From Chitinispirillum alkaliphilum (GTDB lineage: Bacteria; Fibrobacterota; Chitinivibrionia; Chitinivibrionales; Chitinispirillaceae), in the NCBI GenBank assembly GCA_001045525.1, contig LDWW01000006.1:62001-126000 (forward strand): DNA of 64,000 nt, given 5' to 3'. Position 1 is the first letter of the stretch. Every line of letters starts with the position of its first letter. This document shows, in pieces, positions 53,770 to 61,354 of the stretch. The position numbers and the translations under genes were made by a program. The notes beneath the pieces were generated by a model that worked only from the letters and a program-made list of their open reading frames with translations, had not been told where the DNA came from and did not search any database.

Positions 53770-53975
53770 ACACAGCACAAACACATTTCTTCTCGGTCAA
53801 AATCTGAAAACAGGCAGGTAAAAGTAAGATTTCAGGCGGTACAGAATTCGGCCACTCTTAAAGCCTGAAGGATAAAGGAAAAAGGCTAAAAGTAAAGAAT
53901 GGTCCCTTCCTCCATCATCAGCCACTGTGAAGGTATAATATACATTTAACAAGTCTTGTGACAAGTGGTAATCTC
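53770..53975. repeat. Dispersed repeat R1, copy 2
   Basis: Shares AAATCTGAAAACAGGCAGG, GGTACAGAATTCGGCCACT, AAAAGTAAAGAATGG and TATAATATACATTTAA with copies 1 and 3. Only the first half of the longer R1 unit is present. Confidence 0.75.
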
Positions 53976-53989
53976 ATGAATCTCCACTG

Positions 53990-54471
53990 TCCATACAAGC
54001 CCTGGGGCATGTATGGACAGTGGATTTTGGTTATGGCAAATGGCAGAGCGGTGAAAATGCAAAACCATTCAGGAAGCATGGCTTTTTTACTTATAGTAAA
54101 GATGATTCAGCAAACAGGTACAGCTTTTATAATGTATTATCCCGAAGCCATTGTGTTCCATTGACTGATAAAAAAAAACCAGCTGGTATATTCCTGGGAA
54201 AATGTCGTTTTGTTCCAAAGTAATCCTCAAACTGCACTAACGGTAATTGACATGACAAATGCCTACCCCGACGCAACCCGAATGCAAAGAGGGCTTGCAA
54301 TGTTGGAGGGCAGGATGAGTATGAACTAAAAGGTACTCATGATCTTGGGGGATGTCAGTCGATGCTACTATAGAGATTGCCGAGGATGGAAGAATGGCGA
54401 TTATGGGAAATGACGGCAAACATCTTACCCTGAAAATTCTTTCATGTGCAGATGCAATAGGAAGAGTCTAA
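53990..54471 (+). pseudogene. Decayed fragment resembling heparinase II/III-family C-terminus
   Basis: Coding-like peptides appear in successive frames: DFGYGKWQSGENAKPF (54020-54070), LTVIDMTNAYPDATRMQRGL (about 54240-54300), QDEYELKG (about 54311) and SVDATIEIAEDGRMAIM then GKHLTLKILSCADA (54352-54460). The order and character (D-T-AYP-A...R-RG, QDE-EL, IAEDGR-A.....GK-L) resemble the C-terminal beta-domain of heparinase II/III-like lyases. Several frameshifts separate the pieces and no start is present. The family call is from motif memory. Confidence 0.45.
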
Positions 54472-54762
54472 AAAAGCGATTCAGGAACTTCATGGGCCAG
54501 CAAATTCTTAAATCATACTCCGGGCTGGATACGGGACTTCTGCCCTCCATGCCCTGAGTGTGGTGGCCCCTGTGCAATGGTTGTACAGGAGCCTTCTTAA
54601 GCAATTGCTGAACAGACCGTTTCTCCTGAGGATAACCCCATTCTTCTTTTTTTTAGGAATTATATGATAGATGCAGCAATCGGAGCAGCACATACATATT
54701 CTGAACCGATTCCGCCGGTGGCGGGATGGTCCCAGATTATCTTGCCTGCCCCAGATTAATTA

Positions 54763-55260
54763 TCAGGCATGGTCCTGATGAAACGAACGCAGCATCCAAG
54801 CCATCTTTTCGTGCACTTCCATGAGCCCAGTGAGAAAATCACTTGTACCCATATCGTCGAAACGCTCCTCGCAATCTCTGAGATCCTTTCGGAGGTTACG
54901 GATAATGCTCTCATGGTCTGCGGTCAGATTCGCGATCATGGTCATCGCACCTGGATATGAGCCGGGGGCTTCGGAAAGAGTGGTATGTTCCCGGTACTCC
55001 TCCATAGTACCAAGAGCAGGAGCACCCAAAGAGCGAGTGCGCTCAGCGATATTGTCGATCTGTTCGGCCAGTGCTTCGTACTGCTCTTCCAGTAATTTAT
55101 GGAGCGAATGGAAATGCGAACCGACCACATTCCAATGATAGTTACGCGTTTTGGTATAGAGAATCTGCTCGTCGGAGATTAGACGGGATAAAATTTCGAC
55201 GACCCCTTCCCTTTTGTTCTGTTCAATCCCAATGTTAATATTTTGTGAATCTGCTGCCAT
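54763..55260 (-). CDS. dps: Dps-family ferritin-like DNA-protecting protein
   Basis: A 165-residue Dps/ferritin-like protein that would form a dodecamer, oxidise and store iron and protect DNA. The family signature YHWNVVGSHFHSLHKLLEEQYEAL-type helix (about 40-64) carries the ferroxidase His and Asp/Glu positions; helices with AEQIDNIAERTRSLG and ADHESIIRNLRKDL follow. The N-terminal tail is short and only weakly basic, so DNA binding is uncertain. Monocistronic, with GGGGAGGAAG just before the ATG. An intact gene amid decayed DNA. Confidence 0.93.
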   Translation of the reverse strand: MAADSQNINIGIEQNKREGVVEILSRLISDEQILYTKTRNYHWNVVGSHFHSLHKLLEEQYEALAEQIDNIAERTRSLGAPALGTMEEYREHTTLSEAPGSYPGAMTMIANLTADHESIIRNLRKDLRDCEERFDDMGTSDFLTGLMEVHEKMAWMLRSFHQDHA

Positions 55261-55387
55261 GCTTCCTCCCCAAGGTTATGATGCGTTTTGACCGGCTGGT
55301 TCTTCAGAAGCATTTCCTCCGAAGATATTAGGCCGGATGTTAGAAAACGAAGTACGACAAAGCGAAACGCAAACCTAATGCCATTAC

Positions 55388-55780
55388 ATGCAGGACAATG
55401 TCAGAACCGAACGAAACCGCCTGATCGCCGCCGCAAGAATCGCGGTAAAAAGGGATCCAAACCTGCGCAGTATTCTAAGGGAGATCTCTGAGGGTAATTC
55501 CAATATGGACAGCATTCAGGATATCCTCTCCCTCTCAAAACTGCTTCTGAATGTGTTGGATACGGTTTCCGGTATCGCAGTCGGTGGGGTTAAAATCGAT
55601 GAAGAACACCTGAACAGAAAAAGAGAGTGGGCAGGCGAAATCAAACAGATTCTTAACAAAGCCGATGCGCTGAGAAATGTACGGCAGGAGGAGATTATCT
55701 ACCGCAACAAGATAATTCTTCTGTGCCGCCAAGCTCAGGCTACTATCAACACCTGGCTTGATGCGGTCTTTTTTTTTTTT
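55388..55780 (+). pseudogene. Truncated copy of the 60290-61135 gene
   Basis: Nearly identical to 60632-61008 of the intact gene: similarity starts abruptly at GCAGGACAATGTCAG and ends abruptly at GATGCGGTCT, which is followed by T12 and then GCACGCAATGCGGGAAAACC, a variant of the sequence that begins the 85-bp array at 61342. So this copy came from a locus carrying gene plus array, with the stretch between deleted. Both gene ends are missing. Confidence 0.88.
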
Positions 55781-55819
55781 GGGCACGCAATGCGGGAAAA
55801 CCGGCGCTGTGGGCCGTTC

Positions 55820-56466
55820 CTGACTCTTTTTTCGTGCCTTTCTTTTTTAACCACGAAACACACGAAATACTCGAAAGGGGAATAAAAATCATTATATCCT
55901 CCTCTTATTTTCGTGCTTTTCGTGTATTTCGTGGTTTGAATCTTTTACCACAAAACACACGTTTCCAAGAGCATTGCCGTTCTATCTTCCTCTTTTGTTT
56001 CGTGCCTTTCTTTTTTTACCACGAAACACACGAAACACTCGAAAGGGAAATAAAAATCATTGTATCTCCCTCTTATTTTCGTGCCTTTCGTGTATTTCGT
56101 GGTTTAAATTTTTTACCACAAAACACACGTTTTCAAGAGCATTGCCATTCTATCTTCCTCTTTTATCGTGTATTTCTTTTTTTACCACGAAACACACGAA
56201 ACACTCGAAAGGGAAATAAAAATCATTGTATCTCCCTCTTATTTTCGTGCCTTTCGTGTATTTCGTGGTTTAAATTTTTTACCACAAAACACACGTTTTC
56301 AAGAGCATTGCCATTCTATCTTCCTCTTTTATCGTGTATTTCTTTTTTTACCACGAAACACACGAAATACTCGAAAGGGGAATAAAAATCATTAGGATCC
56401 TCCTCTTATTTTCGTGCTTTTCGTGTATTTCGTGGTTTGAATCTTTTACCACAAAACACACGTTTT
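55820..56466. repeat. 166-bp tandem array of TTTCGTG-type hairpin repeats
   Basis: ACCACGAAACACACGAAA recurs at 55850, 56018, 56184 and 56350 (periods 168, 166, 166). Each unit has the hairpin arms of the family plus an extra block CCACAAAACACACGTTTTCAAG. The array ends inside the argC fragment, whose 3' part is missing. Confidence 0.9.
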
Positions 56467-56847
56467 CAAGATACAGATATTGAAACCCGTTGCATAACAT
56501 CCAGGTACACTTACCCTTTTTGAATTTCTGATTTTTTCCCGCTGCGCTTTGTTGAGTTCAGGGATTCCATACTCCCAATCAGGTGCAACGCGGTGAGCGG
56601 TACTGGGATCAAGAACGCGCACATTTTCATTCTGGATTAAAGAAACGCTCTCCCTGGCAGCATCATCCGGAAGACAAAGAAAAACAATATCAACTGAATT
56701 GAGGATCTCTTTTTTAACATCAAGATCTTTTTTGTGTTCGATTGGGATTTCAACCAACTCGATATCTTCCCTGTTAATTAACCTACTATGAATTTTGAGA
56801 CCTGTAGTACCATGTTGTCCATCTATGAAAACTTTGGTTTTGTTCAT
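56446..56847 (-). pseudogene. argC: 5' fragment of N-acetyl-gamma-glutamyl-phosphate reductase (type 2)
   Basis: The 133-codon frame begins like a type 2 ArgC (VFIDGQHGTTGLKIHSRL, the NAD(P)-binding loop, then FLCLPDDAA and SVPGCYATG with the catalytic Cys near residue 119). Full-length enzymes have about 310 residues. Directly after GCYATGF the frame runs into the 166-bp hairpin array and ends in unrelated residues, so about 180 residues are lost. ArgC makes N-acetylglutamate semialdehyde in arginine synthesis; this fragment cannot. AGGAAC precedes the ATG. Confidence 0.88.
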
Positions 56848-56988
56848 TTTGTTCCTCGTTTTTTTTATTTCTGCTACTCTTATCGCTGGGGGAGATGCTT
56901 GGGCGCAAAGATTAGGCGATGTGTCGTTTTAATGCATATAGCCTTGTTATCGGTTGAATTTTGGAGATTCTTCATTTACTTCCTTTTA

Positions 56989-57067
56989 TGTTAAGGTCAG
57001 ACTTTGTGGCGATTCTGGAACCGCGAAGCGGTGTTAAATTTGTCCGACAGCAGCGAATTATTATGCC
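56989..57067 (-). other. attC-like site of the VRR-NUC cassette
   Basis: Minus strand: GGCATAATAATTCGCTGCTG (stop codon TAA inside), L''-like GTCGGAC (57048-57042), a central ACCGCTTCGCGGT hairpin, L'-like GTCTGAC (57002-56996) and a degenerate R' near TTAACAT. GTCGGAC pairs with GTCTGAC with one mismatch. Confidence 0.55.
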
Positions 57068-58272
57068 TTTTTGCTTTGCTGAACTTTAAAAATTGTTGCA
57101 TTAAACCCCATGTGGGCATGATTGCCCAAAAACCAGTTTTTTTGATCTTCACTTAGTTTGTCGTTTTTTGACTTAACTTCAACGAATCGGATCTCACAGT
57201 CATTATGGATCAATAAATCAGGCCATCCACAAAAGTTTTTCCAATAATCCATCGACAAGTAATGAAGTACTTTCTTTAAATTTTCTAACCCAAGTACACG
57301 CATTACTTCTTTGGCTTTTGCAACATCACTATCACGGTGCGCCCAAAGATACTGCCTAAGACCTGAACTATGACCAAGCCAATAATCGAATAACCATTCA
57401 AGATCATCTAATTTATCTATGTGCCGGCTTATTAACTCTCTTTGCCTTTCGTAGTACAATTTACTTCCGAAGTCATCTGGAAGGATTGTAGATATGCGGC
57501 CTTCCTCCGACCTATCGCTATCAAAATCATTTCTGCTTCCAAACTGAACAAGACGCCCCTTTTCATCTCCAACATCTTGAATAACGAGAAACATGAAAAC
57601 ACCAAATAAGACGTGAAAGGGCACGCTCTCAACATGCATCACGCTAAATCCGAGGTTCTTAAAATAACGAGATGCAAATTCTTCTACAGTGACAATATCA
57701 TTACCGTCTTGAATACCTACCTTTTTCCCTTCATTTTTTATGTGTTCAGCCTTAACAAGAATAACCTCAGTGTTCGTTTGAGATATAACTTCAGACTGAG
57801 ATAGCTCGTTGTAATGATATTTAGGGGAAATTTCATGAACCTTTTTGATTTTTTCAATAACCTGCTTTTCTATGAGTTTCCGCTCCTCCGGGAAACTAAA
57901 CTCAGAGAAGCTATTCGGATTGATCTCTGGATGCGAATCATAAAATCTCCTGGTAGTCTCAAAGAATATTTCACGCCAGTAATACCTGACTATCTTTGAA
58001 GTTGCCCCATGCACAGGAGCTTTGGGGGCGGCTTCGGGTTTTTCTCCCCTGCATTCAGGACAAGTATTGTGTTGAAATCCAAGTGTGACGGCTACCTTTT
58101 CTCTGGAACCATACCAAGTACCAAAATGAAGCTGGTAGGGCAAGAACCGTTCCCCGTGCTCCTTATCACAGGAGCACATCATCACCTCTTTACAAAACTC
58201 ACACTGGTATTTGCGAATCAAGTCGTATTGGTTTAAGCATTTTAGCGATGGGTGCGTGCATTTTTGGATCAT
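57061..58272 (-). CDS. VRR-NUC-type nuclease-domain protein in an integron-like cassette
   Basis: A 403-residue protein. The N-terminal 90 residues contain several Cys (YQCEFCKEVMMCSCDKEHG, TCPECRG) that could form a zinc ribbon. The middle (about 100-330) is unrecognised and helical. The C-terminus (about 345-400) is a PD-(D/E)xK nuclease of the VRR-NUC type: GWPDLLIHND, FVEVKSKNDKLSEDQKNWF. Such nucleases occur in repair and defence genes. No Shine-Dalgarno is seen; the start follows the GTTATGC core box (58280-58286) by eight bases, and the stop lies inside an attC-like R'' box, as in integron cassettes. Confidence 0.8.
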   Translation of the reverse strand: MIQKCTHPSLKCLNQYDLIRKYQCEFCKEVMMCSCDKEHGERFLPYQLHFGTWYGSREKVAVTLGFQHNTCPECRGEKPEAAPKAPVHGATSKIVRYYWREIFFETTRRFYDSHPEINPNSFSEFSFPEERKLIEKQVIEKIKKVHEISPKYHYNELSQSEVISQTNTEVILVKAEHIKNEGKKVGIQDGNDIVTVEEFASRYFKNLGFSVMHVESVPFHVLFGVFMFLVIQDVGDEKGRLVQFGSRNDFDSDRSEEGRISTILPDDFGSKLYYERQRELISRHIDKLDDLEWLFDYWLGHSSGLRQYLWAHRDSDVAKAKEVMRVLGLENLKKVLHYLSMDYWKNFCGWPDLLIHNDCEIRFVEVKSKNDKLSEDQKNWFLGNHAHMGFNATIFKVQQSKKA

Positions 58273-58279
58273 AATTTAT

Positions 58280-58286
58280 GCATAAC
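58280..58286 (-). other. Core recombination box GTTATGC before the VRR-NUC gene
   Basis: GGCGTTATGC on the minus strand, a textbook-like R' core (GTTRNRY) directly upstream of the gene. It would be the cassette's 5' boundary; the 135 bases between here and 58421 may be a short cassette without a gene. Confidence 0.5.
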
Positions 58287-58420
58287 GCCTTGCTCTGCGG
58301 CAAAATTTAAAGGTAACGGAAAATTTGTCCATCTTTAGTTCTTTATCAAACGTCATTTGCCCTGAAATTTCCAGATAAATCAGTTTCACCGTCGGATATA
58401 GCCAGTGCGCTTCTCCTTTG

Positions 58421-58476
58421 CCCTAACGCGCTAATAAGCCAACGCGTTAGCGGTCGGCTAAATTGAGTTGTTATGG
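58421..58476 (-). other. attC-like site of the small membrane-protein cassette
   Basis: Minus strand: R'' CCATAAC (58476-58470, including the gene's stop TAA), AATTTAGCC, a loop with CGCTAACGCG, GGCTTATT, and R' GTTAGGG (58427-58421). R'' and R' are complementary with one mismatch, and AGCC pairs with GGCT. The length, 56 bases, is typical of a short attC. Confidence 0.65.
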
Positions 58477-59013
58477 TTCTGGTTCAACCAAATTTTGAAT
58501 CATCCGGTCATAGTTGCGTTCCCGTAACTTTAGTGTCAAAATAGATGTACAGAACAGAAAGAATATAAATCCGGCTACGGCAACAGAACCTTGACCAAAG
58601 ACAAATATGGCTAGTGAGCCAAGCGCCAACACACCAAAAAATCCTATAAAAATTCTTGTGATCCACTTATTGATGGACTTGAAAACGTCATTTCTGGCTA
58701 TACCGGCATATCTAAATTCGCCTTCGCTATATGACACCATTCCGGGCGTTTTCTTCAAAGCATAGATAATCTTGGAGCATTGATCGTTTTGAACAAGCTC
58801 CGTGATATCGGCGTAACTCATCCGGAGCCCGTGAATCAACCAGAATAGCTCAGTTACTGAATGAATGCTCTTCCGTGAAACGGCTTCTTCAAATTTTCCC
58901 ACAAGGTCAGCTCGTAATTTCTTCGTTTGTCCAAGATTGTAGGATATGAGCATAACTGTCCCTAGTGAGGATATTAGTCCAAAGGCAAGTTTGGAGATTA
59001 GTTCTAGATCCAT
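58471..59013 (-). CDS. Small membrane protein in an integron-like cassette
   Basis: A 180-residue protein with a membrane segment near the N-terminus (about 5-27) and two closely spaced segments (about 118-138 and 142-160), with a charged cytoplasmic domain between (about 30-110, including the SYSEGEFRYAGIARND motif). No family recognised. AGGAG lies six bases before the ATG. The upstream boundary is the attC-like site 59029-59090, and the stop TAA is part of the next attC-like R'' box. Functions of such cassette proteins are mostly unknown. Confidence 0.75.
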   Translation of the reverse strand: MDLELISKLAFGLISSLGTVMLISYNLGQTKKLRADLVGKFEEAVSRKSIHSVTELFWLIHGLRMSYADITELVQNDQCSKIIYALKKTPGMVSYSEGEFRYAGIARNDVFKSINKWITRIFIGFFGVLALGSLAIFVFGQGSVAVAGFIFFLFCTSILTLKLRERNYDRMIQNLVEPEP

Positions 59014-59028
59014 TCGTTACTCCTTTTG

Positions 59029-59090
59029 CATAATGCCAAGCTAAGCGGTGCAATTGACAGGAGCATCCGCTTGAACGTCGCGTTAGGTGT
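59029..59090 (-). other. attC-like site of the HEPN-motif cassette
   Basis: Minus strand: R'' CACCTAAC (59089-59082, containing the gene's stop TAA), then AAGCGG-A-TGC, a 14-base loop, and GCACCGCTT, then an R'-like ATTATGC (59034-59028). The arms AAGCGGTGC and GCACCGCTT pair over nine bases with one unpaired A, the extrahelical base that is a hallmark of integron attC sites. Confidence 0.7.
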
Positions 59091-59649
59091 GCTTTTTAGT
59101 GAATTCATTGTAGTAATAACCCTCTTTTGGCTCGTTACCCAGCGCTATATCCAGCATCAATTGTAAACTCCATATCGGTCCAAGGATTACTTTTTCCGGA
59201 TCTATATTTTCTGGCACCATATCTGGATTAATTACCATTTCAAAATTAATTAACCACCATTTTTCAATTTCCCAAAAAAGGGCTATAAGCTCCTGAAATT
59301 TTTCAACATCTAAGTTTTTTTTGGCATCTGAGATAAAACTATGAAGCTCATGGGTTACTTCATTCCTGTGCTTTCGTATGGCATCAAATGTTTTAATATC
59401 TGTATCATCAATAGCCCCCATTTCCTTAAACCAGAGCAATGATGAGTATAGAGGGCTTTTGGATCTTGACAGTACTTCTGACTTGTACTGGTCGTGATCA
59501 AAACCATCCGAAAAAAAAATCTCTGGTTTCTCAATGATACGATTCTTGAACATTTCGAAGGCTGTGATGAATAGCGAAATAGCAACCAAGTTTCCTCTCA
59601 AGGATTCTGGGTGTAAAAACTTCTCCCAAGATTTCTGCGACTCTTCCAT
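59083..59649 (-). CDS. Hypothetical protein with HEPN-like RNxxxH motif, in an integron-like cassette
   Basis: About 188 helical residues from ATG 59649; TTG 59655 is the alternative and has GTTAGGTG as a possible ribosome site. The segment IRKHRNEVTHEL contains RNEVTH (R95, N96, H100), matching the R-N-x3-H ribonuclease signature of HEPN domains, which occur in many RNA-cutting toxins and defence proteins. The rest is not recognised. The cassette starts at the core box 59661-59667 and ends at the attC-like site 59029-59090. No antitoxin-like partner is adjacent, apart from the small membrane protein of the next cassette. Confidence 0.7.
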   Translation of the reverse strand: MEESQKSWEKFLHPESLRGNLVAISLFITAFEMFKNRIIEKPEIFFSDGFDHDQYKSEVLSRSKSPLYSSLLWFKEMGAIDDTDIKTFDAIRKHRNEVTHELHSFISDAKKNLDVEKFQELIALFWEIEKWWLINFEMVINPDMVPENIDPEKVILGPIWSLQLMLDIALGNEPKEGYYYNEFTKKHT

Positions 59650-59660
59650 TTTCAATGCAC

Positions 59661-59667
59661 ACCTAAC
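59661..59667 (-). other. Core recombination box GTTAGGT before the HEPN-motif gene
   Basis: GTTAGGT on the minus strand, a consensus R' core box 12 bases before the ATG. Beyond it (59700 upwards) the sequence changes to repeat R1, so this is the likely 5' edge of the cassette array. Confidence 0.5.
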
Positions 59668-59781
59668 AAAAGCAAAGCTTGCTCTTCATGACTACCTAAT
59701 CTATGTTTCGTATTAATTGTTAATTTTTTACTACTATTGCATTTAATCAAATCATCACTTTGTATATATAGACTAAACCAC

Positions 59782-60172
59782 ACTCCACAACCCAATATCT
59801 TCTCGGACGGAATCTGAAAGCAGGCAAGCAATAAGAAGTTCTTCAGGCGGTACAGAATTCGGCCACTTTTAAAGGCTAAAAGACGAAATTGAAATTAAAA
59901 GTAATAAATGTTTCTATTCTCCATCAACAACCACTGTAAAGGTATAATATACATTTAATAAGGTTATGACAATTGGAAAATTGATAAATATCCCATAATT
60001 CTATCTTTCCCTCCTCAGGTATTTACTCCCCCAGTGTCCAAAAAACATATTTACTAAAAGTATCCATTCTCTTTCCCGGTTATAAATTCACAAACATTTC
60101 AATTCTCAGAAGTACTTTTCAATTCGGGGAATTATCCCCTGTCTCAAATTCTCTCAGAAGTATTACAATTGC
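59782..60172. repeat. Dispersed repeat R1, copy 3, upstream of the 60290 gene
   Basis: The fullest partner of copy 1: both share ATCTGAAAGCAGGCAA-like, GGTACAGAATTCGGCCA, CACTGTAAAGGTATAATATA and, at the far end, CTCTC...GAAGTATTACAATTGC. It ends 118 bases before the start of the lineage-specific gene. TATAAT-like boxes inside could act as promoter elements. Confidence 0.75.
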
Positions 60173-60289
60173 AAATTGCCGGCAGTTACGTACTACCGGC
60201 CTATTCAACAGGGTAGCGGTTTTTCTGCGTTTTCAGATTCAGAAAAAAACCTGCCTGAAACTTATAATCCTTTTTATGGAGGTTGTTTT

Positions 60290-61135
60290 ATGCCCGTTAT
60301 GGATTTGCACGAAGATGTACAGGATATTATTGAAGTGAGTGAAGAGGAGCTTCTTGATATGCCGGAGACTGCCGGTACTATCGAACAGAAGGTTGCAGAG
60401 ATCAGGGGTAAAGTTGCTCAGCCGCACATGCCGGTGACCATCTTTGTGGCTGAATTTGGTAAAGACCTGGCACACATGGAGCAGGACAGGGATGCATGGA
60501 TTGCATGCGGATTCGACTGGGCAGACTTTGACTACTATAAGGAGCTGCACAAGGAGCTTTTCAGGGCAAACTCAAGTGTTGTGGTCAACAGAGAGAATGT
60601 TTCTTCTGCGGTACGGGAGTGGCAAAAAGAGCAGGACAATGTCAGAACCGAACGAAACCGCCTGATCGCCGCTGCAAGAATCGCGGTTAAAAGGGATCCA
60701 AACCTGCGCAGTATTCTAAGAGAGATCTCTGAGGGCAATTCCAATATGGACAGCATTCAGGATATCCTCTCCCTCTCAAAACTGCTTCTGAATGTGTTGG
60801 ATACGGTTTCCGGTATCGCTGTCGGTGGGGTTAAAATCGATGAAGAACACCTGAACAGAAAAAGAGAGTGGGCAGGTGAAATCAAACAGATTCTGAACAA
60901 AGCCGATGCGCTGAGAAATGTACGGCAGGAGGAGATTGTCTATCGCAACAAGGTAATCATGCTGTGCCGCCAGGCTCAGGCTACTATCAACACGTGGCTT
61001 GATGCGGTCTATTTTGATGATCCGGATAAGAAGGCTAATTTTGCCAGTGATTATTTCAGACGATTACGCAACAATTCAAACAGATCCTCAAACAATCAGA
61101 CTCCCGCAGAACAGCCGATGAATACTGATCTGTAG
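60290..61135 (+). CDS. Lineage-specific protein of unknown function, parent of two truncated copies
   Basis: A 281-residue protein from ATG 60290, preceded by GGAGG at normal spacing (an open frame extends back to 60176). It is acidic at the N-terminus (EVSEEELLDMPET), with a central helical region and likely coiled coil (about 105-220, EWQKEQDNVRTERNRLIAAA, EHLNRKREWAGEIKQIL). A short hydrophobic stretch (LLNVLDTVSGIAVGGV, about 165-180) could be amphipathic. The C-terminus (NTWLDAVYFDDPDKKANF) is the best conserved part in the pseudogene copies at 41366 and 55388. No known family. Repeat R1 precedes it and the 85-bp array follows. Confidence 0.75.
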   Translation: MPVMDLHEDVQDIIEVSEEELLDMPETAGTIEQKVAEIRGKVAQPHMPVTIFVAEFGKDLAHMEQDRDAWIACGFDWADFDYYKELHKELFRANSSVVVNRENVSSAVREWQKEQDNVRTERNRLIAAARIAVKRDPNLRSILREISEGNSNMDSIQDILSLSKLLLNVLDTVSGIAVGGVKIDEEHLNRKREWAGEIKQILNKADALRNVRQEEIVYRNKVIMLCRQAQATINTWLDAVYFDDPDKKANFASDYFRRLRNNSNRSSNNQTPAEQPMNTDL

Positions 61136-61354
61136 GGGAAAAGAAGTGTATAGTGCCGGATGCCGGAGGCAGAGTGTTGGAGTAACACCTGAAATTTTTG
61201 GGTTCACTGCCGCCTTTGCCCCCCTTCCGGCCTCTTAATCTGTCCTGATGCGATTACACTGCAAGCTGTCCCCCTCCCCCTTTCCTTTTATCCCTCTTTT
61301 TATCAGCCTTTTGCTCTCTGATATGTGCAGTGGGCCAATTTGGTACGCAATGGC

